From SIG588 sp964515215 (GTDB lineage Bacteria > Bacillota > Clostridia > Oscillospirales > Acutalibacteraceae), in the NCBI GenBank assembly GCA_964515215.1, contig CAZESL010000029.1, positions 1-22,185 of the forward strand: a DNA stretch of 22,185 bases. Direction: 5' to 3'. The position numbers and the translations under genes were made by a program. The notes below the pieces were generated by a model, which worked only from the letters and a program-made list of their open reading frames with translations, was not told the DNA's origin and ran no database searches. Numbering within the stretch: position 1 is the stretch's first letter; every line of letters begins with the position of its first letter. Below are positions 1 through 7,250 of this stretch, piece after piece.

Positions 1-197
1 GGTACAATTCCGGTACGAGGACACCGCGCAGCCGTTACCATATCATAGGAAAAACGGGTAAAAAGCCCACAAAATACAAGGAAATAACACGAAGTACCAC
101 ATTCGTAAAGTTCCACCGGACTGTTGCTGCCTACCTTTGACTTTCTGGAGGGTTCGTAGTTTGTGCCATTCCTCTTGCAAAACGCGCTACGTTTTGC

Positions 198-310
198 GGC
201 GTGCCTGAAGGGATTCTCCTCGCGCTTGACGCAACAGTCCCCCGGACTGTTGCTCCCAATCTTTCGACACGTTGTGTCTCAAGATTGGAGCTTGTTTCGA
301 ATCCCTTCAG
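198..310. repeat. Hairpin-rich element with ends copied from the tRNA-Arg 3' end
   Basis: No gene is supported in 1-355; positions 1-115 show nothing recognisable. From about 176 onward the DNA is a chain of inverted repeats: 176-197 (GCAAAACG/CGTTTTGC), 231-253 (GCAACAGTCC/GGACTGTTGC) and 257-289 (CCAATCTT/AAGATTGG with a nested inner stem). The word at 198-216 is identical to the plus-strand image of the neighbouring tRNA 3' end (357-375 region), and 296-310 is the same tRNA segment in inverted orientation. Positions 205-216 and 299-310 therefore form a perfect 12-bp terminal inverted repeat. It could be a small non-autonomous element or the remnant of integration at the tRNA. Confidence 0.5.
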
Positions 311-321
311 AAGCCAAAAAC

Positions 322-352
322 AAAAACAACCACCCGTTGGGTGGTTGTTTTT
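322..352 (-). terminator. Intrinsic terminator of the tRNA-Arg gene
   Basis: A perfect 14-bp inverted repeat (322-335 with 339-352) and a 3-nt loop lie directly downstream of the tRNA on the minus strand. The 3' arm ends in a T run in that orientation. The stem is also T-rich on the plus strand, so it may act both ways. Confidence 0.8.
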
Positions 353-355
353 GTT

Positions 356-432
356 TGGCGTGCCTGAAGGGATTCGAACCCCTGACCTTTTGATTCGTAG
401 TCAAACACTCTATCCAGCTGAGCTACAGGCAC
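356..432 (-). tRNA. tRNA-Arg (anticodon ACG)
   Basis: Read on the minus strand, the sequence folds as a full cloverleaf. The acceptor stem is GTGCCTG/CAGGCAC, the D-arm starts GCTC, and the anticodon stem TTTGA/TCAAA encloses the loop CTACGAA, giving anticodon ACG (CGU-reading arginine tRNA; A34 is normally edited to inosine by TadA). The T-arm contains TTCGAAT. The discriminator is G and the CCA end is encoded (356-358 on the plus strand read TGG). A consensus promoter lies upstream (462-490) and a strong hairpin terminator just downstream, so it is a single-gene unit. Confidence 0.95.
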
Positions 433-461
433 ATTTGTTGTCCTTTTGGACAGCATAGATG

Positions 462-490
462 ATTATAGTGGGTTTTGGGGGAAATGTCAA
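462..490 (-). promoter_or_regulatory. Promoter of tRNA-Arg
   Basis: On the minus strand a perfect TTGACA (490-485) is separated by 17 bp from a perfect TATAAT (467-462). The transcript would start about 25 nt before the mature tRNA. The promoter faces away from the thiT promoter at 520-548. Confidence 0.85.
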
Positions 491-519
491 GCCTTTTTTT
501 CAAAATTTCAAAATTTTTC

Positions 520-548
520 TTGACAACACCGTTTGGGGAGAGTATACT
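520..548 (+). promoter_or_regulatory. Promoter of the thiT-trmN unit
   Basis: TTGACA (520-525), a 17-bp spacer and TATACT (543-548) place the start site near 555, immediately ahead of the TPP riboswitch. Confidence 0.85.
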
Positions 549-560
549 GGCGGTAAGATT

Positions 561-652
561 TGCGACAAGGGGTGCTGACTTACGGTCGGCTGAGAGGGGC
601 TTTGCCTCAACCCTAAACCTGATCCGGATAATGCCGGCGGAGGGATCGTCCA
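561..652 (+). ncRNA. TPP riboswitch (THI element)
   Basis: The conserved THI-box blocks occur in order: ACAAGGGGTGC near 565-575, GGCTGAGAGGGG near 588-599, then an ACCC block, CCTGATCCGGATAATGCCGG near 618-637 and the closing GGAGGGATCGTC. It binds thiamine pyrophosphate. It sits between a promoter and a hairpin terminator and ahead of a thiamine transporter gene, which fits transcriptional OFF control. The P1-side word GGAGGGA (639-645) is complementary to TCCCTCC (698-704) in the terminator, giving a visible antiterminator. Confidence 0.95.
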
Positions 653-694
653 CGGGTACAGCCCGAGCTTTGTGATAGTGTACAGATCCAAAGT

Positions 695-727
695 GCGTCC
701 CTCCTTCGTCGGTGGGACGCTTTTCTT
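695..727 (+). terminator. Riboswitch-controlled terminator
   Basis: GCGTCCC (695-701) and GGGACGC (714-720) form a stem followed by TTTTCTT. Its 5' arm overlaps the antiterminator pairing with 639-645, so ligand-bound aptamer should free the arm and stop transcription before thiT. Confidence 0.88.
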
Positions 728-758
728 ATGCCCATCACAAAGAAGGAGTTGTTTGTCA

Positions 759-1586
759 ATGTCAAAAATCAATCAAAGCGGGGTACACCCCCGTGTCCTG
801 CGCCTGACCGAAGGCGCTGTCATGCTGGCACTCGCCACCGTTCTCTCACTCGTCAAACTCATCGACCTGCCGTACGGCGGCAGTGTCACCGCCGCGTCGG
901 CGGTACCGCTCGTGTTGCTCAGTTTCCGTCACGGTGTCGGCTTCGGCACCTTTGCGGGGCTGGCTTACGGTCTTCTGCAACTGGCGTTTTCCTCATCGCT
1001 TTCCTACGTCACGGGGTTTTGGTCGGTCGCGGGGGTGCTGGTGCTCGACTTCATCGTGGCGTTTGCCGCGGTGGGGCTCGGCGGTGTGTTTCGCCGTATG
1101 AAAAATCAGCCGACGGCGCTCGCCTGCGGCGCGGTGCTGTACGGTATCGTACGGTATCTGTTGCACGTGTTGTCGGGCGCGACGGTGTGGGCGGGGATCT
1201 CCATTCCCACTTCGGCGGCACTCATCTACTCGTTCGGCTATAACGCGACCTATATGATCCCCGAGACCGTCATTGCCGCGGCGGGTGCCTACTTCTTAGG
1301 CTCGGTGTTGGATTTCCGCGGCGATATGCCCGCCCGCCGTATCGCAACACAGACCCGCGGAGCGGGATGGCTCACGGCACTCACGGTCGGCGCGCCCGTT
1401 GCCGCCGTGGTGTACGACCTGGTAGCCATCTTCCCCTACTTGCAGGATCCCGACACGGGTGCCTTCACCTTTGCGGGGTTGGCGGACGTTCGTTGGACGG
1501 CGGTAGGGATCGCCACGGCCCTCGGTATCGTATTGTCGGTTACGGCGATCCTTATTACACGCACGAAAAATAAGAAGGAGGCTTAA
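759..1586 (+). CDS. thiT: ThiT-family ECF thiamine transporter substrate-binding subunit
   Basis: Membrane S-component of an energy-coupling-factor transporter that captures thiamine and hands it to a shared EcfAAT module, which is not in this window. The protein (275 aa) has about six hydrophobic segments in its first 190 residues. It carries ThiT-like ligand motifs: the LLHVLSGATVWAG segment and the YSFGYNATYMIPE segment, matching the Tyr/Asn/Glu positions known to contact thiamine. The start is ATG 759 because AGAAGGAG lies 11-18 nt upstream; an in-frame upstream ATG at 672 would translate through the riboswitch terminator and is rejected. Known ThiT proteins are about 180-200 aa, so the last 75-80 residues, with two further hydrophobic stretches, are an extension. 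A TPP riboswitch upstream supports the assignment. Confidence 0.92.
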   Translation: MSKINQSGVHPRVLRLTEGAVMLALATVLSLVKLIDLPYGGSVTAASAVPLVLLSFRHGVGFGTFAGLAYGLLQLAFSSSLSYVTGFWSVAGVLVLDFIVAFAAVGLGGVFRRMKNQPTALACGAVLYGIVRYLLHVLSGATVWAGISIPTSAALIYSFGYNATYMIPETVIAAAGAYFLGSVLDFRGDMPARRIATQTRGAGWLTALTVGAPVAAVVYDLVAIFPYLQDPDTGAFTFAGLADVRWTAVGIATALGIVLSVTAILITRTKNKKEA

Positions 1587-1588
1587 CG

Positions 1589-2257
1589 ATGCCGCATTGG
1601 GAGTCACTGGGGGAGAAGATCGGCGTGTTTACCGCGCCCGATCATACCTTCGGCACAGATGCGCTGAAACTCGCGGCATTTGTGCCGACGGAGTTGCGCC
1701 GTATTTGCGAATTCGGCACGGGATGCGGGGTGATCGCCCTGCAACTGTGCGAAAACGCCAAAACGGCAGGGCGGGAGTTGCCGCATATCACGGCGTTGGA
1801 TATTCAACCCGCCGCCGCGGCGCTGGCAACACGATCGGTTATCCAAAGCAGTCTGCAAGAGCATATTACCGTGCTGACTGCCGACTGGCGCACCGCCCCC
1901 TTGGCTCCCGCTTCGTTTGAAGCCGTGGTATGCAACCCGCCGTATTTTCCGTCGGCAGCAGGCGGCGTGAGTGCCAACGAAGCGCGCCGTATTGCACGGC
2001 ACGAAGACTCTCCCGCCGCTTTGGATGAACTCTGCGCTGCCGCAGCGCGGGTGTTAAAACACGGCGGTCGCTTTTTCCTTTGTCACCGCCCCGAACGCAT
2101 GGCCGATCTCATTACCGCCTTGCGCGCGGCGAATTTAGAACCAAAACGTATGCGGCTGGTGCAACACGATGCCAATTCCTGCCCCTGTCTTTTGCTGTGT
2201 GAAGCACGCAAAGGCGGCAAAGCAGGGGTATTATTTGAGCCGGTTTTGGTGGGGTAG
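1589..2257 (+). CDS. trmN: tRNA1(Val) (adenine-37-N6)-methyltransferase-like protein (TrmN6/YfiC family)
   Basis: SAM-dependent N6-adenine methyltransferase of 222 aa, predicted to act on A37 of a tRNA. A Rossmann methyltransferase core is visible: motif I EFGTGCG (residues 41-47), the acidic end of strand 2 (ALD, 69-71) and the catalytic NPPYF motif (116-120) typical of N6-adenine enzymes. The N-terminal FGTDALKLAAF and the EARRIARHE segment after NPPYF match the TrmN6/YfiC family. The start is 2 nt after the thiT stop, with AAGAAGGAGG ahead of it, so it is translated from the same mRNA and should share TPP control, although no thiamine role is obvious. The exact tRNA substrate is inferred from the family. 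Confidence 0.85.
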   Translation: MPHWESLGEKIGVFTAPDHTFGTDALKLAAFVPTELRRICEFGTGCGVIALQLCENAKTAGRELPHITALDIQPAAAALATRSVIQSSLQEHITVLTADWRTAPLAPASFEAVVCNPPYFPSAAGGVSANEARRIARHEDSPAALDELCAAAARVLKHGGRFFLCHRPERMADLITALRAANLEPKRMRLVQHDANSCPCLLLCEARKGGKAGVLFEPVLVG

Positions 2258-2349
2258 GAATTGGGAAAACGAGTGTATTTGTGATATTTTGCGTTGTTTA
2301 TACAGATTGTAAATTATTTTGAAGATGCCGCACGCAACCCGACCGATGC

Positions 2350-2474
2350 GGTAGGGGCGGGCGATCTGCCGCCCGCGGACGTTTGTACGGATTTCACGGA
2401 CGGGCGAGGACGCCCGTCCCTACGGTGTGCCCGTGGGTGGCGATCTCGGCGAACGCGCGATGCGCGCCCCTACC
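2350..2474 (-). repeat. Dispersed palindromic repeat, copy 1 (inverted)
   Basis: This stretch is bounded by perfect inverted ends (GGTAGGGGCG at 2350-2359, CGCCCCTACC at 2465-2474). It contains the family core (GGCGGGCGATCTGCCGCC, then a TTTGTACGGATTTCACGGAC-like segment) in reverse orientation relative to the copies at 18567, 19762 and 20168. It lies in the 300-bp gap between trmN and gyrA, where no gene is supported. Confidence 0.8.
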
Positions 2475-2511
2475 GTGTCCACCGTGGGTGCATGGTCGAT
2501 TATTACCACAA

Positions 2512-2552
2512 CAAAAGACGGAGAAAGCAAACGCTTTCTCCGTTCTTTTTAT
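2512..2552. terminator. Bidirectional terminator between trmN and gyrA
   Basis: ACGGAGAAAGC (2518-2528) and GCTTTCTCCGT (2533-2543) form a perfect 11-bp stem with a 4-nt loop. T-rich tracts follow on the plus strand (2544-2552) and, more weakly, on the minus strand (CTTTTGTTG). It ends the gyrase operon and may also stop the thiT-trmN transcript. Confidence 0.8.
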
Positions 2553-2557
2553 TTTTC

Positions 2558-5092
2558 TTATTCTTCCGCAGGAGCGGCGGTTTCAACACCGGCATCGGCA
2601 TCGCCTTCGTCGATGGGAGCGGCGATCTCTTCGCCGTCCTCGTCCTCCGCACGTTCGGTGGTGACCAGCGACATAATGCGGGTGTCGCCCTGCATACGCA
2701 TTACGCGCACACCCTTGGACGGGCGGCGGCACTGACGGATCTCGTCCACGTGCATACGGATGACGATGCCGTCGGAGGAGATGAGAATGATATCCTCGTC
2801 TTCGCTGACGGTACGCACCGCCGCGACCGCACCGTATTCCTCGGTGTGGTAGTTGGTAAGACCCTTACCGCCGCGGGACTGGATACGGTAATCCTCAAAA
2901 CTGCTGAGTCGGCCGTAACCCGTTTCGGTCACGGTGAGTAACAACTTCGTCGGATCGTACAGCTCCATACCCACCACTTCGTCGCCTTCTTTGAGGGTAA
3001 GCGCACGCACACCGCGGGCGGTACGACCGATCGCGCGGGCATCGTTTTCATCGAAGCAGATCGCCATACCCTGTTTGGTCGCGACCATCAGTTTCTGGTA
3101 ACCGTCGGTCAACTGCACCCATGCCAATTCGTCGCCTTCGTCCAGATCGATCGCGATAAGGCCGCTCTTACGCGCATTCGCGTAGGCCGACATTCTGGTA
3201 CGCTTCACGATACCGTGGCGGGTGACCATGCACAGGTAACTTTCGTCGTCGAATTCCTTCGCACACACCATTGCGGAGACCTTTTCGTCCCCTTCCAGCG
3301 GGAGCAGGTTTACGATGTTCATACCCTTCGAGGTGCGACTGCCTTCCGGCACTTCGTAGCACTTCAGGCGATACACCTTACCCAGCGTGGTGAAGAACAT
3401 CACTACATCGTGACTGGAGCAGAGGAACATCGTTTCGGTCACGTCCTCCTCGCGGGTGGACATACCCTTGATGCCGCGACCGCCGCGCCGTTGCGATTTA
3501 TAAGTATCCGACGTCTGGCGTTTGATGTAGCCGCTGCGGGTCAGAGTGAGCACGCTCTCTTCCACGGGAATGAGATCTTCGATATCCACCTCGCCCGACA
3601 CCATCGAGATGGCGGTGCGGCGCTCGTCGCCGTACTTATCCCGCATCTTGAGGCACTCTTCCTTCACGATCGCACGGATACGTGCTTCGCTTGCCAGAAT
3701 ATCCTCAAACTCCGCAATACGAGCGAGCAGAGCATTCAACTCGTCTTCGATCTTCTGGCGTTCAAGACCCGCCAGGCGACCGAGTTGCATCTTCACGATG
3801 GCATCTGCCTGCACGTCATCAAACTCAAAACGCGCCATCAAATTCTCTTTTGCCAGCGGCACGTCCTTGGATTCACGGATAATGGTGATGACTTCGTCAA
3901 TAAAATCACACGCTTTTTTGAGCGCTTCCACGATGTGGGCGCGCTCTTTCGCCTTCTTCAGATCGAACATGGTGCGGCGGGTGATGACCTCGCACTGGAA
4001 TTTGATGTACTCTTCCAGCATCTGCTTCAAGGTCAGAATACGCGGCACACCGTCCACCAGCGACAGCATGATGGCACCGAAGGTGACCTGCATCTGCGTG
4101 TAGGCAAACAACTGATTCAGCACGACCTGCGGGTTGGCATCCTTTTTCAGTTCCACGACCACCTGCAGACCCTCACGGCTGGAATAGTCCACCACGTCGT
4201 GAATGCCTTCGATGCGTTTTTCGTCCGCCAACTCGATGATGGATTTCACCATCGCGAGTTTGTTCACCTGATAGGGGATCTCGGAAATGACGATGCGGAA
4301 ACGGCCGTTGGGCATTTCCTCAATTTCGGTACGGGCACGCACCGTGATGCGGCCGCGACCGGTGGCATACGCCGCACGAATACCTGAATAGCCCATGATC
4401 ACGCCGCCGGTCGGGAAGTCGGGACCCTTGATGAAATCCATCAACTCGATCACGTCGGCTTCGGGGTTGTCGATCAAATGACAGATACCGTCGATGACCT
4501 CGCACAGGTTGTGCGGGGGAATGTTGGTCGCCATACCGACCGCAATACCCGACGAGCCGTTCACCAACAGGTTCGGGAAACGGGAGGGGAGCACACGCGG
4601 CTCTTCCAGACGGTCGTCGTAGTTGGGATCGAAATCCACCGTTTCCTTATCGATATCCACCAGCATATCGAGCGACATACGGCTCATACGCGCTTCGGTA
4701 TAACGGTAGGCCGCCGCACTGTGGCCGTCGATCGAACCGAAGTTACCGTGTCCGTCGATCAGCGGATAACGCAGGGAGAAATCCTGCGCCATACGCACCA
4801 TGGCGTCGTACACCGAGGCGTCACCGTGGGGATGGTAACGACCGAGCACCGCACCCACCGTGTCGGCGCACTTACGGTGCGGCTTATCGGGGGTGAGGCT
4901 GTTTTCATGCATGGTGTACAGAATACGGCGATGTACGGGTTTCAAGCCGTCGCGCACATCGGGCAGCGCACGCGCCACAATGACCGACATGGAATACGCC
5001 AGAAAGTTCTTCTTCATGATCTTTTCCAGATCAACGTCGAATTCCTTCCCCGTAGTCGTCTGTACTTCCTGCAAATTCTGTTCTTCTGCCAT
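2558..5092 (-). CDS. gyrA: DNA gyrase subunit A
   Basis: DNA-cleaving subunit of gyrase, which with GyrB introduces negative supercoils; 844 aa. The N-terminal winged-helix domain contains the quinolone-region motif YHPHGDASVYD (86-96) and AAYRYTEARM with catalytic Tyr131. A coiled-coil segment lies around 360-490. The GyrA box QRRGGRG (534-540) opens the beta-pinwheel domain and distinguishes it from ParC. The C-terminus ends in an acidic tail (EDEDGEE onward). The residue at the E. coli Ser83 position is Ala92, followed by Ser93. The start is ATG 5092 with AAAGGAG 8 nt upstream. It is the last gene of the operon, 19 nt after a YcxB-like gene rather than directly after gyrB. Confidence 0.98.
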   Translation of the reverse strand: MAEEQNLQEVQTTTGKEFDVDLEKIMKKNFLAYSMSVIVARALPDVRDGLKPVHRRILYTMHENSLTPDKPHRKCADTVGAVLGRYHPHGDASVYDAMVRMAQDFSLRYPLIDGHGNFGSIDGHSAAAYRYTEARMSRMSLDMLVDIDKETVDFDPNYDDRLEEPRVLPSRFPNLLVNGSSGIAVGMATNIPPHNLCEVIDGICHLIDNPEADVIELMDFIKGPDFPTGGVIMGYSGIRAAYATGRGRITVRARTEIEEMPNGRFRIVISEIPYQVNKLAMVKSIIELADEKRIEGIHDVVDYSSREGLQVVVELKKDANPQVVLNQLFAYTQMQVTFGAIMLSLVDGVPRILTLKQMLEEYIKFQCEVITRRTMFDLKKAKERAHIVEALKKACDFIDEVITIIRESKDVPLAKENLMARFEFDDVQADAIVKMQLGRLAGLERQKIEDELNALLARIAEFEDILASEARIRAIVKEECLKMRDKYGDERRTAISMVSGEVDIEDLIPVEESVLTLTRSGYIKRQTSDTYKSQRRGGRGIKGMSTREEDVTETMFLCSSHDVVMFFTTLGKVYRLKCYEVPEGSRTSKGMNIVNLLPLEGDEKVSAMVCAKEFDDESYLCMVTRHGIVKRTRMSAYANARKSGLIAIDLDEGDELAWVQLTDGYQKLMVATKQGMAICFDENDARAIGRTARGVRALTLKEGDEVVGMELYDPTKLLLTVTETGYGRLSSFEDYRIQSRGGKGLTNYHTEEYGAVAAVRTVSEDEDIILISSDGIVIRMHVDEIRQCRRPSKGVRVMRMQGDTRIMSLVTTERAEDEDGEEIAAPIDEGDADAGVETAAPAEE

Positions 5093-5111
5093 AATTCAAA
5101 CTCCTTTGCCG

Positions 5112-6215
5112 TTATTGGAACGAAGACGGGCGCTGATGAAACAGCATCCACTCCAGTTGTTGCCGATGTTCGGTTGCCGACCACGGCACGGTGAACACCC
5201 CCGCCGGGGTAAACAGCCGTACGCCGTCGGCGGTGCGGCGCGCGTGAATATCCGCCGCTGCCGCAAAGGCTTGTCGGTTGTCCCATTCGATCAAGAGACC
5301 TTCCGACGTAAAGGACAGTGCCGTTGGGGGAGAGACCCCGTCATCCCGTCGTACTTGCAGTAACAGAAGAGTCACCGCAAACAGCGGAATAAAAAATCCC
5401 GTAAAAATTATCAGATAATCGATGAAAAAGGAAGCCGTCACGGAAAACAGCACGGTAAACATACCGCTCACCACAAGCGAGATCGCAAACAGCCACGGTA
5501 ACACGCCGCGCGGCCAGACGATCATGCCTCTTTCTTCGGTGTACGCCACCCGTTCGTAGCAGACGGGCGGCTCACTTGAAAACGGCGGGGGAGCCGATGT
5601 TTCCCGACGGGCGATAAACCGACCGTCCGAAAATTGCCGTGCAGGCGGTACGGCACGCGCAATATGCTCAAACATCGTCTGCGCTTCCCACGGTGTAACG
5701 TCACTCGCCGCGACAATCATCCGCACGTTGTCGTTTTCCACCATACACCAATCGCGGTTTTCCACAAAACGCGTGTGCTCGTTGAAAACGAGTGTCTGCC
5801 GCACACGGGCAGAGACTTGCTCGATGCGGTCGGGATACACGGTGGTGGTAACTCCGCCTTTGACAGCCGCCATATACAAGCGGCGGGCACAAAGATCCTG
5901 CCGCCAAGCAGTCCGCTTACGGTAATGTCGCCCGCAAAGAGCCACACCGCATGCCACGACCAACACCGCCCACAGGAACGCACCTTCCGCCGCACCCACG
6001 TACAACACGGCAAATCCTGCCGCCGCTAAACCGAAGATGATAAGCAGAAGCGCACCTGCCGCCATGATCCAGCGAGTGGGGTGTTCCCGTTTACGAGTTT
6101 CGGCGAAGGTATATTCCGAAACGCCGTTACCGTGCACCGTAACGGGGGGCGACGGCATTTCATCGAGCGGCGGTGTCAGCGGCAACGACACCGGTGCCCT
6201 ATCGCGATAATCCAT
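5112..6215 (-). CDS. Membrane protein with two tandem YcxB-like units
   Basis: Predicted membrane protein of 367 aa, function unknown. It appears to be two copies of one plan. Unit 1 (about 35-210) has a two-helix hairpin around 52-95 followed by a soluble beta-rich region. Unit 2 (about 220-365) begins with CYERVAYTEERG, has two long hydrophobic helices around 240-290, then a second soluble region. The plan (short polar lead, two helices, C-terminal beta domain) matches the YcxB-like proteins encoded next to it. The start is ATG 6215 (MDYRDRAP) because GAAAGGAG lies just upstream; a longer reading to 6293 would overlap the previous gene and lacks a ribosome site. It follows the preceding gene by 11 nt and precedes gyrA. 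Family assignment is by resemblance only. Confidence 0.72.
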   Translation of the reverse strand: MDYRDRAPVSLPLTPPLDEMPSPPVTVHGNGVSEYTFAETRKREHPTRWIMAAGALLLIIFGLAAAGFAVLYVGAAEGAFLWAVLVVACGVALCGRHYRKRTAWRQDLCARRLYMAAVKGGVTTTVYPDRIEQVSARVRQTLVFNEHTRFVENRDWCMVENDNVRMIVAASDVTPWEAQTMFEHIARAVPPARQFSDGRFIARRETSAPPPFSSEPPVCYERVAYTEERGMIVWPRGVLPWLFAISLVVSGMFTVLFSVTASFFIDYLIIFTGFFIPLFAVTLLLLQVRRDDGVSPPTALSFTSEGLLIEWDNRQAFAAAADIHARRTADGVRLFTPAGVFTVPWSATEHRQQLEWMLFHQRPSSFQ

Positions 6216-6226
6216 AGTAACTCCTT

Positions 6227-6700
6227 TCAAGCGGCAAGCAATTCCTGCAATGCCGAGACCTGCCACGGTGCCAGTACACGGCGGGGCACACACAACGACA
6301 GTTCTGCGCCGAAATCCATGTTAAAATAATGCACCGTTTCTTCCGCGTGGGTGAGCAAGGCATACGGAAACGTTCCGTTGATGCTGCCGCTTTTCACCGT
6401 CACGCTTTCGGCAGTAAAGGTGAGATGCCACGCTTCACGACGCTCGCGGTCAAATCGTGCACCCGCAACGCCGCGAGTCAATACAGGCAAGATCATACTG
6501 TCGAACAGGGCTGCCGTCACACCGATGATCAAAAACGCCCACGTGACCGCAACACCCATTTGCAGGATCCACACGATGACCCCGCACAGCATCAAAAACA
6601 GCCCGACGGGAATACCCCACCCGAGTGACGGCAGGCGGTGAGCCTCGGAGGAACAATATTCGTCCTTGGTGAGCAATACACTGACACTAAACGGTTCCAA
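6227..6700 (-). CDS. YcxB-like membrane protein
   Basis: Predicted membrane protein of 157 aa, function unknown. It starts with a short polar segment containing LLTKDEYCSSEA, then two hydrophobic helices around residues 30-75, then a soluble domain with HLTFTAESVTVKSG and the late motif LCVPRRVLAP, the counterpart of the IPK/IPRR motif of its neighbours. The start is taken as TTG 6700: GAGGGGG lies 6-10 nt upstream and the previous stop is only 4 nt away. The alternative ATG at 6763 would overlap the upstream gene by about 60 nt. The basic side of the hairpin faces the C-terminal domain, suggesting that domain is cytoplasmic (inference). Confidence 0.7.
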   Translation of the reverse strand: MEPFSVSVLLTKDEYCSSEAHRLPSLGWGIPVGLFLMLCGVIVWILQMGVAVTWAFLIIGVTAALFDSMILPVLTRGVAGARFDRERREAWHLTFTAESVTVKSGSINGTFPYALLTHAEETVHYFNMDFGAELSLCVPRRVLAPWQVSALQELLAA

Positions 6701-6704
6701 TATA

Positions 6705-7238
6705 TTACCCCCTCTTTTTCTTATACTTACGGGCGAAGGTGAAACGCAAAAATTCCGCCGCATGACTGTCGGCAGGTATCGCCTGTTTCGGAATCACCAG
6801 AAAGGTGCCGTCCTCCCGCTGTAACACGAAGAGGGTACGGGTCTCCACCAAACGGGAAAACAACGCATACGCTTCGCAACGTTCACAACCGGTGCCCTTG
6901 TATTCCAACGTATCTTCCCACAAGAGGATCTCGACGGTGGGGAAGGTTGCAGAAAACACGGTGTAATTGCGCGCCGTTGTGCGCTCGAAAACGTACCGCA
7001 TCAGACAAAGAGCCGTCAAGGCGATCACACCGCCGCTGAGCAACAGACAGAGAGCCGCCCACGGATACGCAAGCAGAGAGCCGGCCACCGTCAGAGTCAG
7101 CGCCGCCATCAGCACAAAACCCACCCATGCGGTGCGCAAGCGACCGCCGTTTGCCGAGGAGATGCGTGCCGCTGCGGTATATTCCTCTGCTGTAACCGTT
7201 GCCGACAACACGGCACGGGGCGATGCGGGATCCGCCAT
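6705..7238 (-). CDS. YcxB-like membrane protein
   Basis: Predicted membrane protein of 177 aa, function unknown. A polar lead with TVTAEEYTAAARIS is followed by two hydrophobic helices around 38-85. A soluble domain follows, ending in FLVIPKQAIPAD, the most recognisable YcxB-like C-terminal motif here. The tail is very basic (ARKYKKKRG). The start is ATG 7238 because AAAGGAGA is correctly spaced for it; the ATG two codons earlier (7244) sits almost on the ribosome site. The gene lies 12 nt after the SGNH hydrolase stop and 4 nt before the next YcxB-like gene, so the three are probably co-translated. Confidence 0.75.
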   Translation of the reverse strand: MADPASPRAVLSATVTAEEYTAAARISSANGGRLRTAWVGFVLMAALTLTVAGSLLAYPWAALCLLLSGGVIALTALCLMRYVFERTTARNYTVFSATFPTVEILLWEDTLEYKGTGCERCEAYALFSRLVETRTLFVLQREDGTFLVIPKQAIPADSHAAEFLRFTFARKYKKKRG

Positions 7239-7250
7239 ACCCATTCTCCT

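Noticed and set aside
163..458. Two overlapping short open frames across the tRNA-Arg region
   Set aside because: They run through the terminator and the antisense of the tRNA; no coding signal.
672..758. Upstream extension of thiT
   Set aside because: It would translate the riboswitch terminator, while a strong ribosome site precedes ATG 759.
2294..2941. Plus-strand open frame of 215 codons over the repeat and the end of gyrA
   Set aside because: Composed of repeat-derived and antisense gyrA sequence.
3215..4387. Long plus-strand open frame (390 codons) opposite gyrA
   Set aside because: It is fully antisense to conserved gyrA, with His/Arg/Asp-rich composition typical of a mirrored GC-rich gene, and has no family signature.
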